Numbered from the stretch's first letter, positions 1-9,112 are shown. The stretch: 64,000 bases of DNA from Candidatus Epilinea brevis (GCA_016710785.1 JADJUE010000005.1:62001-126000), one strand, 5' to 3'. Notes: generated by a model not told the origin, from the letters alone. Made by a program: numbers and translations.

Positions 1-109
1 CCGCACGTCGCCCGTCTAGTATAGCGCGCCGGGGCCCGGTGCGGAGCGCATCGTTCCGAATGGCGGCGATTGCCCGCTGGCCAGGGATGGCACCCGCCGG
101 CGGCGGCCT

Positions 110-1540
110 TCAGCGCCGCCCCGCCGGCTTGCGCCGGGGGACCTCCGCCGGCCCGCCGTAGGGCGGCGCCTTGATGCCCACCACCTTGCAGCGGCGGCGG
201 TCGTTGATGCGGCTGACCAGTCGCTCGTCGATGCGCTTCCAGGGCTCGCCCTCATGGCCTGCGATGGTGATGACCGTGGGCAGGCGGGCGGCGTAGCGGT
301 GGTTGAGGATCTGGAACAGCTTCTCCTTGGCCCACGGCGTGGCGTTTTCCGTGCCCAGATCATCGAGGACGAGGAGCGGCGCGGCGCGCACCTCCTCGAA
401 GCGCTTGTCGTAGTTGCTGCGGCTCTGCGGGCTGAAGGCGGCCCGCAGGTGGTCCAGCAGGTCCGGCACCACCACGAACATGGCCATGCCACCCTCCGCC
501 ACCCAGTGGTTGGCGATGGCCGCAGCCAGATGCGTCTTGCCGCAGCCCGGCCCGCCCTGGAGCACCAGCCAGCCTTGGGCGGAGGCGGCGAAGTCCCTCG
601 CCGCCTGGAAGGCGCGCAACAGGTTCTCCCTGTCCTCGGGCGGCAGCTCGCCGGTGCGGGGATCCCAGGTCTGGAAGCGGCAGTCGGTGTAGAGGCCCAG
701 GCTGGACAGGCTGGAGCGGTCGCCGTGCAGGCCGCCGCGGTAGTCCAGAGCCTGGAGCTCCACGGTGCGCACGAAGCCCATCTCGCCCAGGCGGCTGCGC
801 AGGCGCTCGTCCAGGTCCTCCAGCGGCTGGTTGGTGGTGAAGACGGTGGGCAGGCGGGCGTTGTAGCGGTAGTTGAGCAGCTGGAAGAGCTTCTCCGCCG
901 CCCAGGCGCTGTGCGCCTCGGCCCCCAGGTCGTCCAGCACCAGGAGCGGCGCCGAGCGCACGGCGTCGAAGCGCTCGTCGTAGGCCTCCGGGGCGCTGGG
1001 GGCGTAGGCGGCGCGCAGATGGTCCAGGAGATCCGGCACCACCACGAAGAGCGCGGACTCCCCGTCGGCCAGGCGCTGGTTGACGATGGCCGCGGCCAGA
1101 TGCGTCTTGCCGCTGCCGTAGCCGCCGCTGAGCACCAACCAGCCCTCCGGCCGGCGGGCAAAGTCTGAGGTCGCCTCGAAGGCCTGCTTCAGGCTGGCCA
1201 TGGACTGTGGCGTGTTGCCGGCCGCGGTCACCTGGAAGTTCTCGAAGGTCATCCGCCCCAGGGTGGCCATGTTGGAGGCCCGCCGCGCGCCGGCGAGGCG
1301 CCGCTCGGCCAGGTCCGCTCGGATGCAGTCGCAGGGAAAGGCACGGCCGAAATCCGGGTGACCCAAGGGCACCTCCCGCCGCAGCCAGCCGACGCCGCCG
1401 CAGCTGGGGCAGCCGGGCCGGCCGTCGCCGGAGGGCGCCTCAACGGCGGCCGCGGGGGTCTCAGTACTCGATGTGGGGGACGATCGAGTGGCCGCCGCGC
1501 GCCTGGCCGCCTCGTCCAGCATCTCGCCGATGGCCTTCAT
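110..1540 (-). CDS. Helicase-loader-like ATPase with two tandem DnaC/IstB-type AAA+ modules
   Basis: The 476-residue product carries two complete copies of a DnaC/IstB-like AAA+ module. Walker A motifs are GGYGSGKTH (about residues 139-147) and GGPGCGKTH (329-337); each is followed about 60 residues later by an identical Walker B, LLVLDDLG (199-206 and 389-396). The copies also share FVVVPDLLDHLRAA and the KLFQxLN.RY.ARLPTV region, so this is an internal duplication. An N-terminal Cys cluster (CPSC at 44-47, CDC at 70-72) looks like the zinc-binding N-terminus of some loaders. The likely role is loading the replicative helicase DnaB, encoded two genes upstream in the same operon. I chose the ATG at 1540 because GGGAGGATC precedes it at good spacing; an in-frame ATG at 1579 has no such site. 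The start lies inside the 3' end of the DnaD-like gene, suggesting coupling. The second module lacks an obvious 'TTN' sensor-1 motif (it has TITIAG), so it may be degenerate. Confidence 0.85.
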   Translation of the reverse strand: MKAIGEMLDEAARRAAATRSSPTSSTETPAAAVEAPSGDGRPGCPSCGGVGWLRREVPLGHPDFGRAFPCDCIRADLAERRLAGARRASNMATLGRMTFENFQVTAAGNTPQSMASLKQAFEATSDFARRPEGWLVLSGGYGSGKTHLAAAIVNQRLADGESALFVVVPDLLDHLRAAYAPSAPEAYDERFDAVRSAPLLVLDDLGAEAHSAWAAEKLFQLLNYRYNARLPTVFTTNQPLEDLDERLRSRLGEMGFVRTVELQALDYRGGLHGDRSSLSSLGLYTDCRFQTWDPRTGELPPEDRENLLRAFQAARDFAASAQGWLVLQGGPGCGKTHLAAAIANHWVAEGGMAMFVVVPDLLDHLRAAFSPQSRSNYDKRFEEVRAAPLLVLDDLGTENATPWAKEKLFQILNHRYAARLPTVITIAGHEGEPWKRIDERLVSRINDRRRCKVVGIKAPPYGGPAEVPRRKPAGRR

Positions 1541-2186
1541 GCCGATCCTCCCTGCCGCCGGCCGTGTCGTCCCGGCCATCGCGGCGCCAGCGGTCCAGGA
1601 TGGCCCGCACGTAGCTCCATTTGCGCACGCCGTTGGCGGCCGCCGACCGCATGGCGTCCTCGATCCAATCCGCGGCGAAGGCGGCCTCCGCCTCGCGCAG
1701 TTCCTCGGCCACCATGGGCGTCAGCACCCCGATGTTGGTTTCGAAGAGGGCGTAGATGTTGGGGCGCGCCGCCGCGTCCCCCAGATGGTGCTCGGCCGCG
1801 GGGGCTTCGGCGCCGGCGGCCAGCCGCTCCAGGGCGGTCCGGCCTTCGCGGTCGGCCATGGCCCACCAGGCGGTCGGGCCTTCCGGCGCGGCGGCGTGCG
1901 TGACAAGCAGCACGCCCCGCCGCGCCAATGCGCCCAGAGCCGCCGTCAGCGCGGCGTCCACGGCCTCGGGCGCGTAGCCCAGCACGGTGATGCCCCGGCG
2001 CAGCACGGGATCCCCCAATAGCTCGGTCTCGCGCAGCGCGGCCGGCCGGCCGCGACCACGTCGGTGCACCCGCCACAGCAGGTGGAGGAGCAGCTTGAGG
2101 GCCACGGGGTCGCTCAGCTCGGGCAGGTCGCGGCTGAAGAAGAGGTCGGGCACCGGCGTGCGGCGCGCAGCGTCGGGATAGCTCAC
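1461..2186 (-). CDS. DnaD-domain replication protein
   Basis: The 241-residue protein has a C-terminal DnaD/DnaB_2 domain at about residues 143-203. It is recognisable from the run NIYALFETNIG.LTP..A..L..A, a W-I-x-x-A-(10)-W motif and the final YVRAILDRW helix typical of the family. DnaD-type proteins act in primosome assembly with a DnaC/DnaI loader and DnaB helicase, which matches the flanking genes. The start is a GTG whose last bases overlap the dnaB TGA stop (GTGA), indicating translational coupling. The last 35 or so residues are Gly/Arg-rich, overlap the start of the loader gene and are probably unconserved. The N-terminal half (residues 1-130) looks like a winged-helix region but was assigned only by appearance. 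Confidence 0.85.
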   Translation of the reverse strand: MSYPDAARRTPVPDLFFSRDLPELSDPVALKLLLHLLWRVHRRGRGRPAALRETELLGDPVLRRGITVLGYAPEAVDAALTAALGALARRGVLLVTHAAAPEGPTAWWAMADREGRTALERLAAGAEAPAAEHHLGDAAARPNIYALFETNIGVLTPMVAEELREAEAAFAADWIEDAMRSAAANGVRKWSYVRAILDRWRRDGRDDTAGGREDRHEGHRRDAGRGGQARGGHSIVPHIEY

Positions 2187-3541
2187 CAGACGGGCTCCGC
2201 GGCGGCGGCGGGCACTTCGGCGTAGCCGGTGGCCAGATCCCGGAAGCGGGTCTCATGGGGCACGAAGATCAGCTCCACGGTGCCGGTAGGCCCATGGCGG
2301 TGTTTGGCCACGATGATCTCGGCGATGTTCTTCTTCTCGGTGTCCTCGTTGTAGACGACGTCGCGGTACAGGAAGAGGACCATGTCGGCATCCTGCTCGA
2401 TGGCCCCGGATTCGCGCAGGTCGGACAGCTGGGGCCGGCGGTCGGCGCGGCTCTCGACGGCGCGGCTGAGCTGGCTGGCGGCGATGACCGGCACCCGCAC
2501 CTCGCGCGCCAGGCCCTTGAGGCTGCGCGAGATGAGGCTGATCTCCTGGACGCGGTTCTCGTTGCGCCCGCCGCTCTGCATGAGCTGCAGGTAGTCGACG
2601 ATGACCAGGTCCACGCCCTTCTCGGCGGCCAGTCGGCGCACCTTGGTGCGCAGCTCGAAGGGCGAGATGCCGGGAGTGTCGTCGATGTAGAGGTTCATGG
2701 GCGCCAGGCGGCCGATGGCCCGCATGATCATCTCGGTCTCGGCGAAGCTGATGTCGCCCACGCGCAGCTTGTGGGTGGAGATGCCGGTCTCGGCGGAGAT
2801 GAGGCGCTGCACCATCTGGTCGCCGCTCATCTCCAGGCTGAAGAGGGCCACGGTCTTGCCGGCGGTCATGGCCACGTTGGAGGCCACGGAGGTCAGCCAG
2901 CTGGTCTTGCCCATGCCGGGGCGTCCGGCGACGATGATGAGGTCGGAGGGCTGCATGCCGCCCAAGGTGCGGTCCAGATCCTTGAAGCCAGAGCCCACCC
3001 CGACCATGGATTCCTGGTCGCGTTGGATCTCTTCGATGCGCTCGTAATACTGATCGAGCAGGTCCGCCACGGAGACCAGCCCACCGCGGCGGCGCTCGCC
3101 CAGCACCCTGAAGATGGCGGACTCGGCCTTGTCGACGGTCTCGTCGATGGTCTCGGCCTCGTCCTCGTAGGCGATGCGCGCGATCTCGCCGGCGGCATCG
3201 ATGAGCCGGCGGCGCATGGCGGCGCGGGCCACCAGCCCGGCATAATGCTCGACATGCGCCGCTACCGGCGTGCGCTCTATGAGCGAGGTGAGGTAGGCGG
3301 CTCCGCCGGTCTCTTCAGCCGCCCCGCGCCGCTCCAGCTCGGTGAGCACGGTGACGATGTCCACGGCCTCGCGCCGGGAATAGAGCGCGACCACGGCGGC
3401 GAAGATCTGGCCGTGGGCGGGCCGCGAGAAGTCGTCGGCGGCCACCAAGGCCCCCACGCGGACAACGGCGCTGGGATCGATGAGGATCGAACCCAGCAAT
3501 GCCTGCTCGGCTTCGACGTTGGCGGGGGCCAGTCGGTCCAT
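2183..3541 (-). CDS. dnaB: Replicative DNA helicase DnaB
   Basis: The 452-residue protein has the normal length and layout of DnaB. The N-terminal domain (about 5-105) begins with the characteristic NVEAEQALLGSILID. A linker follows, then the RecA-like motor with Walker A GRPGMGKTS (206-214), Walker B LVIVDYLQL (312-320), the QLSR motif (357-360) and the SDLRESGAIEQDADMV segment. It unwinds DNA ahead of the fork as a hexamer. Its ATG overlaps the stop of the upstream bfn gene (TGATG), and its TGA overlaps the GTG of the dnaD-like gene, so all three are probably translated as a coupled unit. A longer reading frame extends to 3856, but that part is antisense-like, out-of-family sequence. Confidence 0.97.
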   Translation of the reverse strand: MDRLAPANVEAEQALLGSILIDPSAVVRVGALVAADDFSRPAHGQIFAAVVALYSRREAVDIVTVLTELERRGAAEETGGAAYLTSLIERTPVAAHVEHYAGLVARAAMRRRLIDAAGEIARIAYEDEAETIDETVDKAESAIFRVLGERRRGGLVSVADLLDQYYERIEEIQRDQESMVGVGSGFKDLDRTLGGMQPSDLIIVAGRPGMGKTSWLTSVASNVAMTAGKTVALFSLEMSGDQMVQRLISAETGISTHKLRVGDISFAETEMIMRAIGRLAPMNLYIDDTPGISPFELRTKVRRLAAEKGVDLVIVDYLQLMQSGGRNENRVQEISLISRSLKGLAREVRVPVIAASQLSRAVESRADRRPQLSDLRESGAIEQDADMVLFLYRDVVYNEDTEKKNIAEIIVAKHRHGPTGTVELIFVPHETRFRDLATGYAEVPAAAAEPVW

Positions 3542-4083
3542 CAGGAACTGGAGGTCTTGCCCAGGTCGCTGAGGTCCAGGGAATCCACGAAGTTGCGGAA
3601 GACGTCCAGCTTGTCGGCGCTGTCGGCCGGCGCAGAGCGAGCGCTGGTACGGGCGGCCGGACCGTCGTACTCCGGCGCGGGGATCTGGCCGGCGGCCTCC
3701 ATCACGGACTCGCTGACGAAGACGGGCACCTTCTGGCGCACGGCCACGGCGATGGCGTCGCTGGGCCGGGCGTCGATGCAGCGCTCCTGGCCGGCCTGGT
3801 CGAGCACCAGTTCGGCGAAGTAGGTGTCTTCCTTGAGGGATACGATGCGCACGCATTCGATGCGCGCACCCATGTCCCGCGCCAGGTTGCCGATGAGGTC
3901 ATGGGTCAAGGGGCGGGAAACCATGGCCTCCTGCAAGCCCACGGTGATGGCGTCGGCCTCGAAGGAGCCGATCCAGATGCTCAGATACCGAGGCCCGTGC
4001 TTCTCCCTGAGCACCACCAGCCGTGACTGGTTGATGAGGCTGACGCGGATGCTCTCGACCGTGACCTCGACCATCGACACCAT
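3541..4083 (-). CDS. BFN-domain (DUF151) bifunctional nuclease family protein
   Basis: The 180-residue protein has the BFN/DUF151 fold over about residues 5-140, seen in VESIRVS...VVLREKHGPRYLSIWIG, the RPLTHDL core and RPSDAIAVAVR. Members are small proteins sometimes reported with nuclease activity; the true substrate is unknown for most bacterial copies. The C-terminal 40 residues are acidic and low-complexity. The start at 4083 is preceded by a GGGGG run about seven bases upstream; a second Met lies at position 4. It is the first gene of the replication operon and its stop overlaps the dnaB start. The operon promoter should lie in the following spacer. Confidence 0.9.
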   Translation of the reverse strand: MVSMVEVTVESIRVSLINQSRLVVLREKHGPRYLSIWIGSFEADAITVGLQEAMVSRPLTHDLIGNLARDMGARIECVRIVSLKEDTYFAELVLDQAGQERCIDARPSDAIAVAVRQKVPVFVSESVMEAAGQIPAPEYDGPAARTSARSAPADSADKLDVFRNFVDSLDLSDLGKTSSS

Positions 4084-4412
4084 GGACTACCCCCTTCGGG
4101 CCCGACTCTCCGCCCCTTCCCGCGGATGGCGCCGCGGCCGCCGGGCGGCGACGGGGCTGAGTATAGCATCGGCGGGGGAGGGGGTTGGGGCAGGGTAATC
4201 GCATCAAACGTCATCCGGCGATAGCCTTTTCGTAAGGGGCGGGTCTGCCGGGCGTTTCTGTCCCGCCGCCACAATGTCCCCGCCCGTCCCGGCTGGCTCG
4301 CCCTCGGTCAACGTGAATCCGGGGGGTGGCCACCGTCCTTCCGCCATGCTTGTACCGTTGCCTGTCGGACCTGCCCGTTGACGATCTCCGGCCAAGTCGT
4401 CATACTGCCCTC
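4084..4412. other. Divergent intergenic region
   Basis: This 329-base spacer separates the minus-strand replication operon from the plus-strand lipoprotein gene and must hold both promoters. I see no convincing -35/-10 pair, tRNA or repeat. Short open frames here are low-complexity and Arg/Pro-rich. Confidence 0.5.
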
Positions 4413-5948
4413 ATGACACCATCGATGCGCATCCCGCCGTGTGCCGCAGGTGGCCGTCGCGCGGCACCCGGCGCCTTCGGCATGGTCATGGTCGCGGCGC
4501 TCGCGGCCTGCCAACCGACGCCTGCCTCCCCGACGCCTGACTCGCGTCTCGCACAGGTCACCGCTGCTCCCGGCCACATCTCTACCTTGATAGCGCGTCT
4601 CACCGAGCGGTCGGCCAGCCCCACCAGTCCACCGCGCACGGACACGCCATCCCCCACGGCCAGCCCCAGCGTGACCGCCATCCCGCTCCCGTTGGATGCC
4701 CCGGTTGTTGTCGCCGTCCCGTTGGAGGAGGCCGAGCGGGAGGTGCTGAGCTGGTTGGATCCGGCGCGGGAGCCGCGGCTGGAGTGGAGTGCGTATGTGC
4801 GGCGGGAGGCGCTGGTCCGGGCAGGTGTGGCCGATCTCTACGATCTACGCACTCCCTTCGCCCTCGACGGCTTGCCTTTGGATGGCACACACGACCCACT
4901 GCTGCTGGTCCTCGCGTCCACCCAGGGAATGGACCCCTACTTCGATTTGGGAGCGGACGGAGCATACGGCCGCCATCCGCGCTACAGCGGTCCAGCCGCA
5001 TTGGCGCCAGAACGACTGACGGTACTGGGAGCCTTCGATGCGCTGAACGGCGAAGTCGTGGCTTCCGTTGTGGTTCAGGGAGGACTGCGGCTCTTTGACG
5101 ACACCCCTATCTATCGCTTACTACCAACGGCCGTAGCACATTTCGACCCCAGTTCTCGTCGCTGGCCAACCGCTACACGGGTGGTCACCCCGGGGCCCTG
5201 GCCGACAAGCCTGGGGCCGACCATGACACCTACTGCATCCCCCACCGCAGTTCCATCATCGGCCGCCATCACCCGGGAGACGTTGCCCACGGCGCTTCAC
5301 CCCACCTTCAAGGCCTACGGCTTCGCACCCGGCAGTTCCTGGACCTGGAAGGTGAACGGCCAGAGTCATGATGTGGTCTGGTGGTCCTACGTGATGACCG
5401 AGACCATCGAAGCGGCGTGGATGGAAGACGGCCTCGCGGTTCTACGGTCGCACATCGAAGCACGCATGACCATGGACGGAGATCCCCTGGCTTTGTCGGC
5501 TTTGTCACCAGCATTACCGTCCTATGGCTCTGACACCGAAGAGCCTTATGGACTTGGCGACGCTTACTACTTCATCTCACCGGTGCTCATCGCCGGCAGC
5601 CGCAAGGGACTCGAGAGAGTCAGCGGGTGGCAGCGCTACAGATCGAACCGTGCCCTGCCTCAGGTCGGCTTTGCCCTGCCGACCTATCACAGCTTGTCAC
5701 CCGATGCTTCAGATGTCTCTCCGCTGGTGGGTGCCGGCGATCCGACAACCGTCCAACTCCCAGCCGGCACCTTCGATGACTGCCGAAACCTCCAGGTCGT
5801 GGGTGGCGCCGGCTCGGGTTCCGAGCGTTGGCTGTGTCCTGGCGTCGGCGTGGTTCAATACGGTTTCAGTGTTTGTTACGGAGTTCTCTGCTCCGCCGAA
5901 GTCGCCACCCTCATCCGCTACCACATCGCCGACCTGCCGGAGCGCTAG
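4413..5948 (+). CDS. Predicted lipoprotein of unknown function
   Basis: The 511-residue product starts with a basic stretch and a hydrophobic segment ending in a lipobox (LAAC, Cys at about residue 33), so it is probably lipid-anchored outside the membrane. Two Ser/Thr/Pro-rich linkers (about 35-90 and 265-300) flank an N-terminal domain; the C-terminal domain (about 300-511) is rich in aromatic residues and contains several Cys (DDCRNLQ, ERWLCPGVG, SVCYGVLCSAE). I do not recognise either domain. A frame opening upstream at 4326 adds residues that do not look like a signal peptide, so I start at the ATG at 4413, four codons before an alternative ATG at 4425. No clear ribosome-binding site is visible. 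The next gene follows after a 426-base spacer and may be unrelated. Confidence 0.7.
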   Translation: MTPSMRIPPCAAGGRRAAPGAFGMVMVAALAACQPTPASPTPDSRLAQVTAAPGHISTLIARLTERSASPTSPPRTDTPSPTASPSVTAIPLPLDAPVVVAVPLEEAEREVLSWLDPAREPRLEWSAYVRREALVRAGVADLYDLRTPFALDGLPLDGTHDPLLLVLASTQGMDPYFDLGADGAYGRHPRYSGPAALAPERLTVLGAFDALNGEVVASVVVQGGLRLFDDTPIYRLLPTAVAHFDPSSRRWPTATRVVTPGPWPTSLGPTMTPTASPTAVPSSAAITRETLPTALHPTFKAYGFAPGSSWTWKVNGQSHDVVWWSYVMTETIEAAWMEDGLAVLRSHIEARMTMDGDPLALSALSPALPSYGSDTEEPYGLGDAYYFISPVLIAGSRKGLERVSGWQRYRSNRALPQVGFALPTYHSLSPDASDVSPLVGAGDPTTVQLPAGTFDDCRNLQVVGGAGSGSERWLCPGVGVVQYGFSVCYGVLCSAEVATLIRYHIADLPER

Positions 5949-6374
5949 CGATCAGCGCTGCCCCGACGAAGAACCCGGGTCCGGCGACAACCGTTCCACC
6001 ATACCCGCCCCGGACTCCTTCAGCCGCCGAGCCACGTCGCGGGCGATCTCGAGCGTCTCCTGCACCGTACGCCCTTGGGCCACCAAGACCGGCCACGGCA
6101 GGGCGGGTTTACAGGCCGAACGGTCAGGAGGGCCCGACGGTGGTTCAAACCCGCCCCTACGATGGCCGTCCGTCCATGCCGGCGGCCGCCATCCCCCAAT
6201 TCCCCAACCCGGTTGCAACCCGTCCTCCACGCCGGTCGCGTCCCGTTCTCATCCCTCGGCCTTGATCGCGCCGGCCGCTGGGCCTACCTTCTGGCGCGGT
6301 CGCCGCGGCGGCCGCATGCGTCGGCGCGTTCGGCGACCGCCACAGGTCCGCTTCCCCGAGGAGGGAATCCCATC
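5949..6374 (+). other. Intergenic spacer upstream of the iron transporter
   Basis: A 426-base spacer with no credible gene. It contains an inverted-repeat element (see 6101-6156) and ends in a strong ribosome-binding site (GAGGAGGGAATCCC) just before the binding-protein ATG. Reading frames crossing it are Arg/Pro-rich and not family-like. Confidence 0.5.
6101..6156. repeat. Inverted-repeat (REP-like) element
   Basis: The arms GGGCGGGTTT (6101-6110) and AAACCCGCCC (6147-6156) are perfect reverse complements separated by 36 bases; CTAC follows the right arm. From memory, hairpins built on GGGCGGGTTT/AAACCCGCCCCTAC are common dispersed intergenic repeats in several phyla. The match to such a family is inference. 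Confidence 0.55.
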
Positions 6375-7514
6375 ATGATCATCAGCCGACGCGCCGCCGG
6401 GTTCCTGGCCGGTGCCGTGCTGCTGCTGGCCGCCTGCGCCACCCCGTCGGGGGCGCCCGCGACCGATCCCGCCGATCCGTCCACGGCAGCCGGCGGCGCC
6501 ACCGCCGACGCCACTGGTTCCACCGATTCTGCCGATCCCGCCAGCACCAGCACCGACCCCAGCGCCCAGGCGCCCCTCACCGGCGACGACGCCAAACTCA
6601 TCGTCTACTCCGGCCGCAAGGAAAGCCTCATCGGCCCGCTCATCGAGCGCTTCGAGGCCGAGACCGGCATCCAGGTGGACATGCGCTGGGGGGATACCGC
6701 GCCCCTGGCCGCCACCCTGATGGAGGAGGGCCAGGCTTCGCCCGCCGACGTCTTCTTCGCCCAGGACCCCGGCGGCCTGGGCGCCGTCGAGGGTCTGCTG
6801 GCGCCGCTGTCGCCGGCGATCCTGGACCGCGTCCCTGCCGCCTTCCGCGATCCCGCCGGCCATTGGGTGGGCGTGTCCAGCCGGTCGCGGGTCGTCGTCT
6901 ACAACACCCAGACCGTCAAGCCGCAGGAGATCCCCGCCGACCTCGACGGCTTCACCGATCCCGTCTGGAAGGGCCGCATCGGTTGGGCGCCCACCAACGC
7001 CTCCTTCCAGGCCATGGTCACCGCCATGCGCAAGCTGCAGGGCGAGGAGCAGACCCGCGCCTGGCTGGCCGGCATGATGGCCAACGAACCCGTGGCCTAC
7101 GAGAGCAACGCGCCCGTGGTGGCCGCAGTGGGCGCCGGCGAGGTCGAGATCGGCCTGGTCAACCATTACTACCTGCATCGCTTTCTGGTGGAAGAGGGCG
7201 AGGGCTTCAGCGCGCGCAACCACTTCATGACCGGCGGCGGACCCGGGGCCATGGTCCTGGTCTCCGGCGCCGGCATCCTGCAGACCGCGGCGCACAAGGC
7301 CGCTGCCGAACGCTTCATCGCCTTCCTGGTGAGCGACGAGGCGCAACGCTTCTTCGTCACCGAATCCTGGGAGTACCCCGTGGCCACCGGCGTGGACGGC
7401 CCGGCCGACCTGCCGCCGCTCGCCGCCTTGAAGAGCCCCGCCCTGCCCCTGGCCGATCTGGCCGATCTGCAAGGCACCATCGACCTCCTGCGCCAGACCG
7501 GGGTGCTGCCATAG
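6375..7514 (+). CDS. Iron(III) ABC transporter substrate-binding lipoprotein
   Basis: The 379-residue product has a signal sequence with lipobox LLAAC (Cys21), an acidic Ser/Thr/Pro-rich spacer to about residue 70, then a type-2 periplasmic-binding fold of the FbpA/FutA iron family. It opens with LIVYSGRKESLIGPLIERFE. The tandem tyrosines in NHYYLHRF match the iron-ligating Tyr pair of FbpA/FutA proteins, and the SSRSRVVVYNT and DPVWKGRIGW segments are also typical. It should capture ferric iron (free or chelated) and deliver it to the permease encoded next. The ATG at 6375 follows GAGGAGGG with ideal spacing; frames opening further upstream are not coding. It is the first gene of a three-gene operon with permease and ATPase. 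Confidence 0.92.
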   Translation: MIISRRAAGFLAGAVLLLAACATPSGAPATDPADPSTAAGGATADATGSTDSADPASTSTDPSAQAPLTGDDAKLIVYSGRKESLIGPLIERFEAETGIQVDMRWGDTAPLAATLMEEGQASPADVFFAQDPGGLGAVEGLLAPLSPAILDRVPAAFRDPAGHWVGVSSRSRVVVYNTQTVKPQEIPADLDGFTDPVWKGRIGWAPTNASFQAMVTAMRKLQGEEQTRAWLAGMMANEPVAYESNAPVVAAVGAGEVEIGLVNHYYLHRFLVEEGEGFSARNHFMTGGGPGAMVLVSGAGILQTAAHKAAAERFIAFLVSDEAQRFFVTESWEYPVATGVDGPADLPPLAALKSPALPLADLADLQGTIDLLRQTGVLP

Positions 7515-7591
7515 CCCTGCCGCGGCCCCGGAGCCGGGCGGGCGGCGGGACGTGGGACGAAGCCTGGCCGCTGTGGCTGGCCGCCGTCGGC

Positions 7592-9112
7592 GTGGGTCTG
7601 CTGCTGCTGTTGCCGCCCTCGTACCTGCTCATCCGCAGCCTGGAGGCGCCGGGCGTCGCCGGAGCCGTCCTGCTGGCGCCCGGCACCTGGGCCGCGGCCG
7701 GGCGCACCCTCCTGCTGGCCGCCGCCGTCGGCGCGGCCAGCTCGGCCCTGGGCCTGCCCCTGGCCTGGCTGACCCTGCACACAAACCTGCCCCGCCGCCG
7801 GTTGTGGCTGGTGCTGGTCGCCCTGCCGCTGGTGCTGCCCAGCTACATCTCGGCCTGGCTCTTCGCCGCCGCCCTCGGCCCGCGCGGGCTCCTGTGGCAA
7901 GGCATCGGCCCGGCGCTGGGACTCAGCCGCCTGCCCTCGGTCTACGGCTTCTGGGGCGCCTTCATCGTCTTGACCCTCTGCGCCTACCCCTACAGCCTGT
8001 TGGTCATCCGCGCCGCCTGGACGCGGCTGGACGGCTCGCTGGAGGCCGCCGGCCGCAGCTTGGGCCTGGGGCCCTGGGCCTGCTTCCGCCGCGTCACCTG
8101 GCCGCAGCTGCGACCGGCGGTAGCCGGCGGGGCCTTGCTCGCCGCCCTCTATGTGCTCCGGGACTTCGGGGCGGTAGCCATCATGCGCTACGACACCCTG
8201 GCGCGGGTCATCTACCTGGCCTACGGCTCGGCCTTCGACCGCCACACGGCCGCCGTCCTGGGCCTGTTGCTCGTCGCCATGGCCCTGGGGCTGGTCAGCC
8301 TGGAGCGCGGCGCCTCGCGGCGCGCGCGGCTGCACCGCGCCGGTTCCCACGGCGGGCGGCCCATCGCGCCGGTGGCCTTGGGCCCCTGGCGCCCGGTGGC
8401 CCTGGCCTGCTGCGCCGCGCTGACCGCCCTGGCCGTCGTCCTGCCCCTGGGCATCCTCAGCCATTGGCTGCTGCGCGGCCTGGCCGCGGGCGAACGGCTG
8501 TCCGGCTTGTGGCCCGCCCTCCGCGGCTCCGTCACCGCCGCCGCCTTGGCCACGGTGCTCACCTTGGTGGCCGCCCTGCCCGGCGCCTGGCTGACGGTGC
8601 GCCGCCCGGGTCACCGGGCGCGGCTGCTGGGCCGTCTCAGTTGGACGGGCCAGGCCCTGCCGCCTCTCGTGGTGGCCCTGGCGCTCGTCTTCGCCAGCAC
8701 CCGCCTGCTGCCCGCGCTCTACCAGACCCTGCCCCTGCTGCTGCTGGCCTACGTCATCCTCTTCCTGCCCGAGGCCGGCAGCAGCCTGCAGACCGCCCTA
8801 CGCCAGATCCACCCCGCCCTGGGCGAGGCGGCGCGCACCCTGGGGCGCCGACCGACGGCAGTCTTCCGCACCGTGACCCTGCCCTTGGCCCGCCCCGGGC
8901 TGGCGGCGGCCGCGGCCCTGGTCTTCCTCACCTGCCTGCGCGAGCTGCCGGCCACCCTCATCCTGAGCCCTGCCGGCTTCAGCACCCTGTCCATCAGCAT
9001 CTGGTCGGCGGTGTCGGAAGCCTACTTCGCCCGGGCGGCCCTGCCGGCGTTGGTGCTGGTGGCGGTCTCCGCGCCGCCCCTGGCCTGGCTGAGCCTGCGG
9101 GGTGAAGCATGA
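7592..9112 (+). CDS. Iron(III) ABC transporter permease, two fused BPD domains
   Basis: A roughly 500-residue polytopic membrane protein with two binding-protein-dependent permease domains in tandem, as in FbpB-type iron importers. The EAA-like loops are at LEAAGRSLGLGPWACFRRVTWPQLRPA in the first half and the related LGEAARTLGRRPTAVFRTVTLPLARPG in the second. Its stop overlaps the ATPase start (ATGA). The start is unclear: between the preceding stop (7514) and the first membrane helix there is no in-frame ATG, GTG or TTG until the GTG at 7592, which would clip the first helix. CTG at 7517 or ATA at 7511 would restore about 25 residues including a full helix. I report the GTG as the conventional choice, but the true start is probably upstream and non-canonical. 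Confidence 0.85.
   Translation: MGLLLLLPPSYLLIRSLEAPGVAGAVLLAPGTWAAAGRTLLLAAAVGAASSALGLPLAWLTLHTNLPRRRLWLVLVALPLVLPSYISAWLFAAALGPRGLLWQGIGPALGLSRLPSVYGFWGAFIVLTLCAYPYSLLVIRAAWTRLDGSLEAAGRSLGLGPWACFRRVTWPQLRPAVAGGALLAALYVLRDFGAVAIMRYDTLARVIYLAYGSAFDRHTAAVLGLLLVAMALGLVSLERGASRRARLHRAGSHGGRPIAPVALGPWRPVALACCAALTALAVVLPLGILSHWLLRGLAAGERLSGLWPALRGSVTAAALATVLTLVAALPGAWLTVRRPGHRARLLGRLSWTGQALPPLVVALALVFASTRLLPALYQTLPLLLLAYVILFLPEAGSSLQTALRQIHPALGEAARTLGRRPTAVFRTVTLPLARPGLAAAAALVFLTCLRELPATLILSPAGFSTLSISIWSAVSEAYFARAALPALVLVAVSAPPLAWLSLRGEA

Noticed and set aside
3542..3856. N-terminal extension of dnaB
   Set aside because: The upstream 105 codons are Arg/Gly-rich and overlap bfn in another frame; the DnaB family start (NVEAEQALLG) follows immediately after the ATG at 3541.
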